This document shows, piece after piece, positions 35,466-44,002 of a stretch of 64,000 nucleotides of DNA. Under the pieces are notes generated by a model that was not told the DNA's origin, did no database searches, and saw only the letters and a program-made list of their open reading frames with translations. The position numbers and the translations under genes were made by a program. Source of the DNA: an uncultured Polaribacter sp. (GTDB taxonomy: Bacteria > Bacteroidota > Bacteroidia > Flavobacteriales > Flavobacteriaceae). Numbering within the stretch: the first letter of the stretch is position 1; every line of letters begins with the position of its first letter. The stretch is from the NCBI RefSeq assembly GCF_947503855.1, contig NZ_CANNFF010000006.1, positions 1 to 64,000 on the forward strand. The letters are read 5' to 3'.

Positions 35466-35570
35466 AATTCAAATAAATTACCTTTAATGAAGACAAAGTA
35501 ATTAATTTATAGACGTATTATTTTTAAAAATGTTTCATCATTTTAACTATCTTAACTAAAACTTAACATA

Positions 35571-35933
35571 ATGTCTAAAAAAACACTCGTTATTGGTGCT
35601 TCTTTAAAAACAGAAAGATATTCTAACAAAGCCATTAATTCACTTACAAATAAAAATATAGAAGTGGTTGCAATTGGTTTAAGAAAAGGAACTGTTGCGG
35701 GCGTTTCTATTGATAAAGAAAATATAAATTATAATAATATACATACAGTTACTTTGTACTTAAAACCAGAGAGGCAAGAGGAATATTATAAGTACATTAT
35801 TGGTTTACAACCAAAAAGAGTAATTTTTAATCCAGGTACAGAAAACTTTGATTTTATAAAATTACTAAAAGAGAATGGAATAAAAAGTGAAATAGCTTGT
35901 ACTTTGGTGCTTTTGTCAACCAATCAATATTAA
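35571..35933 (+). CDS. CoA-binding domain protein (YccU-like)
   Basis: 120 aa. A Rossmann-like CoA-binding fold starts at TLVIGASLKTERYSNKAINSL, and FNPGTENFDFIKLLKENGI is the typical second half. These short proteins bind CoA, but their role is not settled. Its 3' end overlaps the convergent rnz gene by 4 nt. Confidence 0.88.
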   Translation: MSKKTLVIGASLKTERYSNKAINSLTNKNIEVVAIGLRKGTVAGVSIDKENINYNNIHTVTLYLKPERQEEYYKYIIGLQPKRVIFNPGTENFDFIKLLKENGIKSEIACTLVLLSTNQY

Positions 35934-36847
35934 TGTGCTGCAGTAAATACAGCGCCTGGAGTTGCTAAAGACACATTTTTAAATACAGTACTAGCTTCTT
36001 TCTTAAACGCACTAATATCTGTATATCTACCAGAATAATGCCCAACAATTAACTGACCCACATTAGCATTTTTAGCAATTTTTGCAGCCTCAATGCTTGT
36101 AGAGTGTTTTGTTTTTTTTGCCAAATCTTCTCTATCATTTAAAAATGTAGCTTCATGATATAATAAATCTACCTCTTTAATAATAGGTACAATATCTGGT
36201 TTATAAGCAGTATCACTACAAAAAGCAAAACTTAAAGGTTTTTGGGGCGCTATGGTAATTTCTTTGTTTTTTACAACTTCTCCAGAAGGTAAAATGACAT
36301 CTTTACCAGCTTTTATGTTTAAATAATCTGCTTTATCAATTTCTGGATAACCACTAATGTTTAGCATATTTAATTTACGTGGTTTTTCTTTCTCTATAAA
36401 CAAATAGCCATTTGTGTAAATTCTATGTGTTAACGGTATTGTTTTTACTAAAACTTTATCGTCTTCGTAGATCTGTTCACTTTCTTTAGAAGATAATTCA
36501 TGAAAAATCATATTGTATTTAGCATGAGATTCAGAGATTTTAAGCATTTGTAAAGTTGCATTTTTTATCCCTTTTGGGCCAAAAATATGTAGGTCTTTTT
36601 CTCTACTTAAAATACCATAGGTAGATAGTAAACCCACCAAACCATAAAAATGATCTCCATGTAAATGGGTGATAAAAATATGGTTTATTTTAGAAAAACC
36701 TACCTTATACTTACGCATTTGACGCTGTGTACCTTCGCCACAATCTATTAAAAAATGACGATTGTTGATTTCTAAGTATTGTGAAGTTGGAAAAGCGTTT
36801 ACACGCGGTGTTGCAGAGTGGCAACCAAGTATGGTTAATTTTATCAT
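35930..36847 (-). CDS. rnz: Ribonuclease Z
   Basis: 305 aa, the short bacterial RNase Z form. It belongs to the metallo-beta-lactamase fold with FITHLHGDHFYGL (H61, H63, D65, H66), FLIDCGEGTQRQMRKY at the N terminus, and later FCSDTAYKPD and VGHYSGRY. The enzyme trims tRNA 3' ends. Its start overlaps the end of the small T9SS gene by the ATGA arrangement, implying translational coupling in a pyrB-containing operon. Confidence 0.95.
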   Translation of the reverse strand: MIKLTILGCHSATPRVNAFPTSQYLEINNRHFLIDCGEGTQRQMRKYKVGFSKINHIFITHLHGDHFYGLVGLLSTYGILSREKDLHIFGPKGIKNATLQMLKISESHAKYNMIFHELSSKESEQIYEDDKVLVKTIPLTHRIYTNGYLFIEKEKPRKLNMLNISGYPEIDKADYLNIKAGKDVILPSGEVVKNKEITIAPQKPLSFAFCSDTAYKPDIVPIIKEVDLLYHEATFLNDREDLAKKTKHSTSIEAAKIAKNANVGQLIVGHYSGRYTDISAFKKEASTVFKNVSLATPGAVFTAAH

Positions 36848-37164
36848 TTAATAACAAAACGTTTAGAAATAACTTTCTTTTTATTTTGAATACTATATAT
36901 ATACATACCTGTAGCTAAATTGTTTTTGTAAAAATTAAGAGAATTTTCACCAATTTTAGCTTTTATTGTTTTTTTATAAACGGTTTTACCCAAAATATTT
37001 TTTACAGTAAAGTAAATATCAGAAGTGTTTATACTATTAAATGTAATTTTTGTAGAGTTTGTAAAAGGATTTGGGGCAGCAGATAATGTGTTAATGTTTT
37101 TTTGTTGAGAAAGCCCCACGAATGAAATGCTTAAAATAAAAATAAAAAGTATTTTTTTTATCAT
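36844..37164 (-). CDS. Mini T9SS protein: signal peptide plus sorting domain only
   Basis: 106 aa. An N-terminal signal peptide (KILFIFILSISFVGLSQ) is followed almost directly by a type A T9SS domain (SAAPNPFTNSTKITF ... ATGMYIYSIQNKKKVISKRFV). There is no cargo domain between. The gene is coupled to rnz by an ATGA overlap and sits 12 nt after a small cytosolic gene. It could be a decayed secreted protein or a genuine small surface peptide. Confidence 0.8.
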   Translation of the reverse strand: MIKKILFIFILSISFVGLSQQKNINTLSAAPNPFTNSTKITFNSINTSDIYFTVKNILGKTVYKKTIKAKIGENSLNFYKNNLATGMYIYSIQNKKKVISKRFVIK

Positions 37165-37176
37165 ATCAAAACTATT

Positions 37177-37509
37177 TTAAAAACCCAATTCTCTTTCTAT
37201 GGCTTCCATCTCTAAAATATCTTCTGCTTCTAGCAAAGTAGGTACAATATTTATAGATTCAGAAAAATCATCTGAGTTTAAGTACGAACATACTATTACA
37301 AATGATATGCCATTTTCCTTTATTTGTTCGGCTATATCCAAAAATAATAAAAAATCTTTGTTACCCGTGTTAATATTCTCAGAAAAGTAAATTACGAGAT
37401 GTTCGTTTTCTAAATCATTTATCTTTTCAGAAAACACTTTAAAAAAAACAGTAAAGTCTTTTTCATCAGAATTTATAAGGGTATAATTTGCTTTTTTATC
37501 AATATTCAT
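37177..37509 (-). CDS. Small STAS-like cytosolic protein
   Basis: 110 aa without signal peptide. The pattern (YTLINSDEKDFTVFFKVFSEKI, LVIYFSENINTGNKDFLLFLDIAEQ, ISFVIVCSYLNSDDF, PTLLEAEDILEMEAIEREL) is alternating strand and helix as in STAS or anti-sigma-antagonist folds. In flavobacteria this gene sits between pyrB and rnz and, as I recall, is sometimes labelled ribonuclease Z by carry-over, which the sequence does not support. It starts 1 nt after pyrB ends. Confidence 0.7.
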   Translation of the reverse strand: MNIDKKANYTLINSDEKDFTVFFKVFSEKINDLENEHLVIYFSENINTGNKDFLLFLDIAEQIKENGISFVIVCSYLNSDDFSESINIVPTLLEAEDILEMEAIERELGF

Positions 37510-37510
37510 T

Positions 37511-38440
37511 TTATCTTTTTATTTGCTGTGCGAGTAAATAAATTACTGCCATTCTTACTGCAACTCCATTTTCTACTTGATTCAATATTATAGAATCGTT
37601 AGAGTCTGCAACATCGCTTGTAATTTCTACCCCTCTGTTAATGGGGCCTGGATGCATTATTACAATTTTTTTGCCAAGGTTGTCTAAAATTTCTTGATTG
37701 ATACCAAAAAGCTGTGTATACTCTCTTGTTGATGGAAAATATTTAATATCCATACGTTCGTGTTGTACACGTAGTACATTCGCAACATCACACCATTCTA
37801 AAGCTTTTTTTAGGTTGGTTTCTACAGTTACCCCTAAACTTGCAATGTGTTTAGGTATTAATGTTGTTGGTCCGCAAACTTTTACTTGAGCACCTTGTAA
37901 TTGTAAGGCAAAAATGTTAGATAAAGCTACTCTAGAATGAAGAATATCGCCAATAATAACAATTTTTTTTCCTTTTACAGAGCCTAGTTTTTCTCTAATA
38001 GAATAAGAGTCTAATAAAGCTTGTGTTGGGTGTTCATGAGTACCATCACCAGCATTTATAATTTTTGCGTTTACATGTTTAGATAAAAATACACCTGCAC
38101 CAACATTTCCATGTCTCATTACTACAATATCTACTTTCATAGATAAAATATTGTTTACAGTATCTATGAGGGTTTCTCCTTTTTTGACAGAAGATTGTCC
38201 TGCAGAAAAATTAATAACATCTGCAGAAAGTCTTTTTTCTGCCAACTCGAAACTTAACTTGGTACGTGTACTATTTTCGAAAAATAAATTGGCAATGGTA
38301 ATGTCTCTTAAAGAGGGTACTTTTTTTATAGGTCTATTGATTACCTCTTTAAAATGATCTGCAGTTTTAAAAATAACATCTATGTCAGATGGTTTTAAAT
38401 ACTTTATACCTAGTAAATGTTCTACGCTTAATTCTGACAC
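37511..38440 (-). CDS. pyrB: Aspartate carbamoyltransferase catalytic subunit
   Basis: 309 aa. The carbamoyl-phosphate loop is FFENSTRTKLSFE (STRTK at about 57-61), and HPTQALLDSYSI and MHPGPINRGVEI are conserved substrate-binding motifs. It catalyses the first committed step of pyrimidine synthesis. No pyrI regulatory subunit is next to it. pyrR lies 56 nt upstream, and three small downstream genes (STAS-like, mini-T9SS, rnz) are in the same transcript. Confidence 0.97.
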   Translation of the reverse strand: MSELSVEHLLGIKYLKPSDIDVIFKTADHFKEVINRPIKKVPSLRDITIANLFFENSTRTKLSFELAEKRLSADVINFSAGQSSVKKGETLIDTVNNILSMKVDIVVMRHGNVGAGVFLSKHVNAKIINAGDGTHEHPTQALLDSYSIREKLGSVKGKKIVIIGDILHSRVALSNIFALQLQGAQVKVCGPTTLIPKHIASLGVTVETNLKKALEWCDVANVLRVQHERMDIKYFPSTREYTQLFGINQEILDNLGKKIVIMHPGPINRGVEITSDVADSNDSIILNQVENGVAVRMAVIYLLAQQIKR

Positions 38441-38496
38441 AATATGATTTTTAAGTTAGCGGTTATTTTATGATTTTTTATCATTTTATGTTGATG

Positions 38497-39036
38497 CTAT
38501 TTAGGCTCTATAAAAACAGCATCTTTTTTATGTGTTTCTTTCCAACTTACCAAAACTCTTTCTTCGTTAATTGCATCTACTTGTCTGCCTCTATAGTTAG
38601 GTTGTATTGGTAAATGTCTGCTAAAACGTCTGTCTATTAACACCAATAACTCTATATGTTCTGGTCTTCCGTATGATTGAAGTGCTGTTAGAGCAGCTCT
38701 AATACTTCTTCCAGAAAATAAAACATCGTCTATAATTACTACTTTTTTACCTTCAATTAAAAAGTTCATTTGATTGGTTTCTGCAGCTAACGGTTTTTCT
38801 TTTCTTCTAAAATCGTCTCTATAAAAAGTAATGTCTAAAAGTCCTAATTCTAGGTTTTTAATTTTGTAGGATGTTTTTAGTAAATCTGCTAATCTATTTG
38901 CTAAATAAGTACCTCTTGGTTGTAAACCAATTAAAACAGTATTTGAAAAATCATCATGGTTTTCTATTAACTGGCAAGCCAATCTATGAAGTATAATTTC
39001 AATATCTTTTGAGTTAAGTAAGGTTTTTTTGCTCAT
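38497..39036 (-). CDS. pyrR: PyrR-type regulator / uracil phosphoribosyltransferase
   Basis: 179 aa. The PRPP-binding loop is VVIIDDVLFSGRSIRAALTAL, and RRFSRHLPIQPNYRGRQVDAI is typical of PyrR. In Gram-positives PyrR is an RNA-binding attenuator of pyr operons; in Bacteroidota the RNA role is uncertain and it may act mainly as a UPRTase. No leader hairpin or antiterminator was recognised here. It heads the pyrR-pyrB-rnz operon behind a full promoter. Confidence 0.92.
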   Translation of the reverse strand: MSKKTLLNSKDIEIILHRLACQLIENHDDFSNTVLIGLQPRGTYLANRLADLLKTSYKIKNLELGLLDITFYRDDFRRKEKPLAAETNQMNFLIEGKKVVIIDDVLFSGRSIRAALTALQSYGRPEHIELLVLIDRRFSRHLPIQPNYRGRQVDAINEERVLVSWKETHKKDAVFIEPK

Positions 39037-39074
39037 AAGAATGCTATCAATTTAGGTTGATAGTTATTGAAAAT

Positions 39075-39104
39075 CAAAATTAACGTAAAAATATCTATGC
39101 ACAA
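39075..39104 (-). promoter_or_regulatory. Promoter of the pyrR-pyrB-rnz operon
   Basis: On the minus strand TTG (39104-39102), 19 nt, then TAATTTTG (39082-39075) matches TTG-N17-23-TAnnTTTG. The start codon is at 39036, leaving a leader of about 30 nt, too short for a PyrR attenuator. Confidence 0.6.
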
Positions 39105-39227
39105 AATTATTCCCTACTAAATACCATACTTGTGTTGTTAATTAAATTGTTGAAAACAAAAACCAGGTTTTTAAATGTACAGCTAGACTTATAGTATTTT
39201 TAATGTAATAATTCAAATCACATAGCT

Positions 39228-40598
39228 ATGTCTCTATTAAAATTTGAATCGATGCTTAAAACGAATAACGTTTATTTTTTCGATTTGGTTGAGTTTGAGG
39301 AAATTATAATTCATTATTTAGATGCTGGTAAAGTATCTTTAGCAAAAAAAGCGATTAAATTAGGCTTAGAACAACACCCAGCTTCTGTAGACCTTAAATT
39401 GTTAATGGTGGAGCTTTATATTACTGATAATGAAGTTGATAAAGCATCTAATTTATTAAAGAAAATAGAAAAAATTGCTCCTACTAATGATGAGGTTTTT
39501 ATACAAAAAGCAACCATAAGTTCTAAAAAAGGGAAGCATAAAGAAGCTATTGATCATTTAAAAAAGGCATTATCTTTAACAGACGATAAAGTAGATGTTT
39601 GGTCTTTAATAGGCATGGAATATTTATACTTAGACGATTTTGAAAGGGCACGTTTCAATTTTGCCAATTGTATAGAGGTTAATTTTGAAGATTATTCTGC
39701 ATTGTATAATATTGTGTATTGTTTTGACATGGAACAACAGCATGAAGATGCTGCAAAATATTTAAATACTTATATAGATAAAAATCCTTATTGTGAGGTT
39801 GCATGGCATCAATTAGGAAGACAGTATTTTATTTTAGAAATGTATAAAGAGGCTTTAAATGCTTTTGATTATGCTGTCTTAATAGACGAGTCTTTTATTG
39901 GTGGCTACTTAGAAAAAGCAAAAACTTTAGAAGCATTAGGTAATTACCAAGAAGCAATAGATAATTATATGGTAACCCTAGAATTAGATGACCCAACTGC
40001 CTTTGCGTACACAAGAGTAGGAGAGTGCTATGAAAAATTAGAGCAAACAGATTATGCAATTTCTTATTATAAAAAGGCTGTTCATGAAGATCCATTGCTG
40101 GATAAAGCTTGGGTTCGTTTAACGAATTTATATTACCATTTAGAAAATTACGAAAAAGCGGCATATTATATTGCTAAAGCTCTAAAAATAGATGATGATA
40201 ATGCTTTGTATTGGAAATACTATGCCAATATCAACTTAAAACTAAACTTTTTTGAAGAAGCCGTAAACGGATTTTATAATTGCTTAAAATTAGATGAGAA
40301 ATCTATAGAAGTTTATATAGGTTTAATTGATGTTTTAACGTTTTTAGGTGAATTTAATGATGCTTTAAAGTATCTTATAGAAGCTAGAAAATCATATGCA
40401 AATTTTGCAGAAATAGAATACAGGTTGGCAGGTTTGTTTTTTGTTTTAAATAAAGAAAAATATGCTAAAAACCACCTTATTAACGGGTTAAAGATAGATT
40501 ATAGCTATCATCATATTTTAAACGAGTTGTTTCCAGTTGTATTAAACAATAAAAAAATACAGAAACTAATTATAAATTTTAAAAAAGCAATAGAGTAG
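39228..40598 (+). CDS. Tetratricopeptide repeat protein
   Basis: 456 aa made almost wholly of TPR helices, around ten 34-residue repeats, several with the W/L-G-Y-A-F-P type spacing (for example AWHQLGRQYFILEMYKEALNAFDYAVLID and AFAYTRVGECYEKLEQTDYAISYYKKAV). No signal peptide or membrane segment, so a cytosolic protein-interaction scaffold is likely. The partner is unknown. No -7 box was found. The gene ends 3 nt from the convergent mazG stop. Confidence 0.92.
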   Translation: MSLLKFESMLKTNNVYFFDLVEFEEIIIHYLDAGKVSLAKKAIKLGLEQHPASVDLKLLMVELYITDNEVDKASNLLKKIEKIAPTNDEVFIQKATISSKKGKHKEAIDHLKKALSLTDDKVDVWSLIGMEYLYLDDFERARFNFANCIEVNFEDYSALYNIVYCFDMEQQHEDAAKYLNTYIDKNPYCEVAWHQLGRQYFILEMYKEALNAFDYAVLIDESFIGGYLEKAKTLEALGNYQEAIDNYMVTLELDDPTAFAYTRVGECYEKLEQTDYAISYYKKAVHEDPLLDKAWVRLTNLYYHLENYEKAAYYIAKALKIDDDNALYWKYYANINLKLNFFEEAVNGFYNCLKLDEKSIEVYIGLIDVLTFLGEFNDALKYLIEARKSYANFAEIEYRLAGLFFVLNKEKYAKNHLINGLKIDYSYHHILNELFPVVLNNKKIQKLIINFKKAIE

Positions 40599-40601
40599 TT
40601 T

Positions 40602-41381
40602 TTATTTAAAAAACTGTTTAGATTCTTCCCAAAAAACATCCATTTCTGTTAAGGACATATCAGAAAGTTGTTTGTTTTGTTTTTTAGCAGCTTTTTCTAG
40701 ATACTGAAACCTTTTTATAAATTTTTTATTGGTTTTTTCTAAAGCATTTTCTGGATTTACATCAATAAAGCGTGCGTAATTTATCATAGAAAAAAGCACA
40801 TCTCCAAATTCTTTTTCAGTATTTTCTGTATGACCAGCTTTTATTTCTTCGTTTAATTCGGCTAATTCTTCTTGTACTTTTTTCCAAACTTGTGCTGGTT
40901 TTTCCCAATCAAAACCAACACCAGCAACTTTTTCTTGAATTCTACTGGCTTTAACAACAGCAGGTAAACTTTTTGGAACCCCTTCTAAAACAGAAGTTTT
41001 TCCTTCTTTTAGTTTTAAGTTTTCCCAATTTCTTTTAACATCTGCCTCATTTTCTACTTGTACATCTCCGTAAATATGGGGATGCCTGTCTATTAACTTA
41101 TCAGAAATAGAATTAGCTACATCTGCAATGTCAAAAGCTTTTTTTTCGCTACCAATTTTTGCATAAAAAACAATGTGCAGTAAAACGTCTCCTAATTCTT
41201 TTTTTATTTCTGGTAAGTCGTTATCTAGAATGGCATCTGCTAATTCGTAGGTTTCTTCTATTGTTAAATGGCGCAAACTTTGTATTGTTTGTTTTTTATC
41301 CCAAGGACATTTTTCCCTGAGATCATCCATAATATCTAACAATCTGTTAAACGCTTCTAATTGTTCTTTTCTGCTATTCAT
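40602..41381 (-). CDS. mazG: Nucleoside triphosphate pyrophosphohydrolase MazG
   Basis: 259 aa from the internal start MNSRKEQLEAFNRLL (41381). An upstream in-frame ATG at 41411 would add MKLQKLLNSK, which is not conserved in the family. Two MazG helical domains are seen: EKCPWDKKQTIQSLRHLTIEETYEL with EExxE, and ELAELNEEIKAGHTENTEKEFGDVLFS. The signature DRHPHIYGDV is clear. The enzyme hydrolyses NTPs to NMPs and PPi and so limits aberrant nucleotides. Confidence 0.93.
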   Translation of the reverse strand: MNSRKEQLEAFNRLLDIMDDLREKCPWDKKQTIQSLRHLTIEETYELADAILDNDLPEIKKELGDVLLHIVFYAKIGSEKKAFDIADVANSISDKLIDRHPHIYGDVQVENEADVKRNWENLKLKEGKTSVLEGVPKSLPAVVKASRIQEKVAGVGFDWEKPAQVWKKVQEELAELNEEIKAGHTENTEKEFGDVLFSMINYARFIDVNPENALEKTNKKFIKRFQYLEKAAKKQNKQLSDMSLTEMDVFWEESKQFFK

Positions 41382-41483
41382 TTTAGAATTTAAAAGTTTT
41401 TGAAGCTTCAATTTTTTAGATTTCTCAACTGCTTTTCAAGCTTATTTTGAAAATAAAATATTTTTGCTAACTGGCAACAGCAT

Positions 41484-41906
41484 CTATGCCTCTTCAGTTG
41501 TTTCTTCAGAAGTTTCTTCAATTTTAGAAAAATCCATTCCAAATTTCACCAATAAGTTAAACCACTGTATTACTTTTTTTATGTTAGAAGTGTATACTCT
41601 TTCGTCATCATAATTTGGAATAGCTTCTGCAAAAAAGGCTTCTAGTTTTTTACCACTTTCTTTGTGAGATATTGCTTCTTTACCTTCAGTTTTAGAGTAC
41701 ATTGCTTTAAAAACATTTAATAAAGGTATGTCTTCTTCATATGTATAAATAGCAATGTTTTCTAATAAACTAACGTTTTGTGTAGCATTAATTGCCATTC
41801 TTTTATTGTCCGTTAAAGATGCAACAATAATTGCATTTTTAGATTGAGAAATTACTTGAAATAAACCTGGTTTACCAGTAACTGAAATAATTTTACTAAA
41901 CTCCAT
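41484..41906 (-). CDS. DUF5606 domain protein
   Basis: 140 aa, cytosolic. It starts MEFSKIISVTGKPGLFQV, with later SKNAIIVASLTDNKRMAINA and NVSLLENIAIYTYEEDIPL, the typical beginning of DUF5606. The C terminus is very acidic (EETSEETTEEA). It lies 31 nt downstream of def and upstream of mazG in one minus-strand cluster that is conserved, as I recall, in flavobacteria. Function unknown. Confidence 0.88.
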   Translation of the reverse strand: MEFSKIISVTGKPGLFQVISQSKNAIIVASLTDNKRMAINATQNVSLLENIAIYTYEEDIPLLNVFKAMYSKTEGKEAISHKESGKKLEAFFAEAIPNYDDERVYTSNIKKVIQWFNLLVKFGMDFSKIEETSEETTEEA

Positions 41907-41936
41907 ATTTTATTTTTTTTGTCTCTTAAAAGACCA

Positions 41937-42524
41937 TTAACCTTTTTTTAAATTCGGGAAACGCATTCTATAATCAATTCTAATTTTCCCTTTAGAAATA
42001 TTTTCTAATTTCTTTTTTATAATTCTTTTCTTTAAAGAAGATAATTTATCTGTAAATAAAATACCTTCTATATGATCATATTCATGTTGAAAAACTCTTG
42101 CCGCTAAACCTTCTAGAGTTTCTGTATGCTTTTCAAATTTTTCATCAAAATACGCTATAGTTATTTTGGGTTGACGAAAAACATCTTCTCTAACATCTGG
42201 GATGCTTAAACAACCTTCATTAAAAGCCCATTCATCACCTTCTTCTTCTAAAATTTTAGCATTAATAAACACCTTATTAAATGTTTTTAAAGTTTCTCTA
42301 TCTTCATTAGATAAATCCTTATCCTCTGCAAAAGGAGAAGCATCAATTAAAAAAAGACGGATCGATTTACCAATTTGAGGAGCTGCTAAACCAACACCAG
42401 AAGCATTGTACATGGTTTCTCTCATATTGGTAATTAGTTTTTGTAAATCAGGATAACTTTCGTCGATATCTACAGCAACTTTTCTTAAAACAGGATCTCC
42501 GTAAGCAACAATAGGTAAAATCAT
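41937..42524 (-). CDS. def: Peptide deformylase
   Basis: 195 aa from the start MILPIVAYGDPVLRKVA at 42524. The upstream ATG at 42548 lies inside a TACTTTTG promoter box, so it is unlikely to be used. All three family motifs are present: GVGLAAPQIG, EGCLSIP and QHEYDHIEG, whose C, H and H bind the catalytic metal. It removes the formyl group from new proteins. ruvX lies just upstream with its own promoter. Confidence 0.96.
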   Translation of the reverse strand: MILPIVAYGDPVLRKVAVDIDESYPDLQKLITNMRETMYNASGVGLAAPQIGKSIRLFLIDASPFAEDKDLSNEDRETLKTFNKVFINAKILEEEGDEWAFNEGCLSIPDVREDVFRQPKITIAYFDEKFEKHTETLEGLAARVFQHEYDHIEGILFTDKLSSLKKRIIKKKLENISKGKIRIDYRMRFPNLKKG

Positions 42525-42545
42525 TTTTTTATTTTTTAACGATCG

Positions 42546-42553
42546 CAAAAGTA
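42546..42553 (-). promoter_or_regulatory. -7 promoter box of def
   Basis: The minus strand reads TACTTTTG (TAnnTTTG), 22 nt before the preferred def start. It overlaps the alternative upstream ATG, which helps decide the start. Confidence 0.5.
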
Positions 42554-42642
42554 CAACTTAGAATAATTAATTACGAATTTTGAATTGTCAATTTTGTTTA
42601 TTTAATCATTAAAAGTAGTTCAACTTTTCAATAATAATACAT

Positions 42643-43050
42643 TTACATGCTATATAAATAGGATTGTAAAATAATGGTAGCACTTATTTCATCAACCATA
42701 GCTTTATTTCTACGTTGTTTTTTTTTCATTCCACTGTCTATCATAGTCTGAAATGCCATTTTAGAGGTAAAACGTTCATCTATTCTTTTTACAGGTATAT
42801 TGGGTATTTGTTGTGTCAATTTCTCTAAAAAAGGAGTAATTAAAATTTCACTTTCGCTATCTGTATTATTCATTTGTTTTGGCAAGCCTACCAAAAATAA
42901 TTCAACCTTTTCTTTAGAAATATAGTCTTTTAAAAAAGCTAGTAATTTAGCTGTATCAACGGTAGTTAAACCAGAAGCTATAATTTGCAGTTCATCAGTA
43001 ATTGCAATTCCTGTTCTTTTTTTACCAAAATCGATAGCTAAAATTCTAGA
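42643..43050 (-). CDS. ruvX: Holliday junction resolvase-like RuvX (YqgF)
   Basis: 135 aa from the start MSRILAIDFGKKRTGIAI at 43050. The longer frame from 43071 starts within a TATTTTTG box. Motifs are AIDFGKKRTGIAITDE with the first aspartate, VGLPKQMNNTDSESE, and RIDERFTSKMAFQTM, as in the RNase H-like YqgF fold. It has proposed roles in 16S rRNA processing or recombination. It is probably transcribed before def. Confidence 0.93.
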   Translation of the reverse strand, partial: SRILAIDFGKKRTGIAITDELQIIASGLTTVDTAKLLAFLKDYISKEKVELFLVGLPKQMNNTDSESEILITPFLEKLTQQIPNIPVKRIDERFTSKMAFQTMIDSGMKKKQRRNKAMVDEISATIILQSYLYSM

Positions 43051-43068
43051 CATAAATAATTTTTTTGA

Positions 43069-43076
43069 CAAAAATA
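43069..43076 (-). promoter_or_regulatory. -7 promoter box of ruvX
   Basis: The minus strand reads TATTTTTG, 18 nt before the preferred ruvX start and across the alternative start codon at 43071. Confidence 0.5.
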
Positions 43077-43146
43077 CGTTTTTTAAACAAAGCGGAAATA
43101 TCTGTTTAAAAAATGTATCTTCGCTTTTAATTTTTACAGATACTTT

Positions 43147-43154
43147 TATATTTG
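43147..43154 (+). promoter_or_regulatory. -7 promoter box of dapD
   Basis: TATATTTG, a perfect TAnnTTTG, lies 19 nt before the dapD ATG. Only TTC, not TTG, is found at the -33 spacing. Confidence 0.5.
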
Positions 43155-43173
43155 CAATAATTAAATATTTACA

Positions 43174-43989
43174 ATGGAAGCAATAAGAAAAATTATAGAA
43201 TCAGCTTGGGAAAATCGAGACTTATTAAAAGAGCAAAAAACGATAGATACCATTAGAAATGTAGTTGATTTATTAGATAAAGGCGAATTAAGAGTTGCAG
43301 AACCAACAACTGATGGTTGGCAAGTAAATGAGTGGGTGAAAAAAGCAGTAGTGTTGTATTTTCCAATTCAGAAAATGGAAACTTTAGAAGCTGGTATTTT
43401 TGAATATCATGATAAAATTCCTTTAAAAAGAAACTATAAAGAAAGAGGTATAAGAGTAGTGCCAAATGCTGTAGCAAGACATGGTGCTTATATTTCTGAA
43501 GGTACTATTTTAATGCCAAGTTATGTAAATATTGGTGCTTATGTAGACGAAGGAACTATGGTAGATACTTGGGCAACAGTAGGTTCTTGTGCGCAAATTG
43601 GTAAAAATGTACATTTATCTGGAGGTGTGGGTATTGGTGGTGTTTTAGAACCGTTACAAGCAGCGCCTGTAATAATTGAAGATGGCGCTTTTATAGGTTC
43701 TAGATGTATTGTAGTAGAAGGTGTTAGAGTAGAAAAAGAAGCTGTTTTAGGGGCTAATGTAGTGTTAACTATGAGTACCAAAATTATAGACGTTACTGGT
43801 GATGAACCTGTGGAGATGAAAGGTAGAGTACCTGCAAGGTCTGTTGTGATTCCTGGTAGTTATACCAAAAAATTTGCTGCTGGCGAATACAATGTACCTT
43901 GTGCATTAATTATTGGAAAAAGAAAAGAAAGTACCAACAAAAAAACATCTTTAAACGATGCCTTACGTGAATATGACGTAGCTGTTTAA
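43174..43989 (+). CDS. dapD: 2,3,4,5-tetrahydropyridine-2,6-dicarboxylate N-succinyltransferase
   Basis: 271 aa. An N-terminal helical part ends in LKRNYKERGIRVVPNAVARHGAYI, followed by a left-handed beta-helix (GTMVDTWATVGSCAQIGKNVHLSGGVGIGGVLEP). The length and motifs match the DapD of the succinylase route to lysine and meso-diaminopimelate for peptidoglycan. A good -7 box is upstream. The next gene, a glycosyltransferase, follows 13 nt later and may be cotranscribed. Confidence 0.96.
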   Translation: MEAIRKIIESAWENRDLLKEQKTIDTIRNVVDLLDKGELRVAEPTTDGWQVNEWVKKAVVLYFPIQKMETLEAGIFEYHDKIPLKRNYKERGIRVVPNAVARHGAYISEGTILMPSYVNIGAYVDEGTMVDTWATVGSCAQIGKNVHLSGGVGIGGVLEPLQAAPVIIEDGAFIGSRCIVVEGVRVEKEAVLGANVVLTMSTKIIDVTGDEPVEMKGRVPARSVVIPGSYTKKFAAGEYNVPCALIIGKRKESTNKKTSLNDALREYDVAV

Positions 43990-44002
43990 GATCTAATAAT
44001 CT

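Noticed and set aside
37177..37509. Second ribonuclease Z gene
   Set aside because: No metallo-beta-lactamase motif is present and it is only 110 aa; adjacency to rnz does not make it one.
38441..39075. PyrR attenuator in the pyr leader
   Set aside because: The leader before pyrR is about 30 nt and the pyrR-pyrB gap of 56 nt shows no terminator/antiterminator pair.
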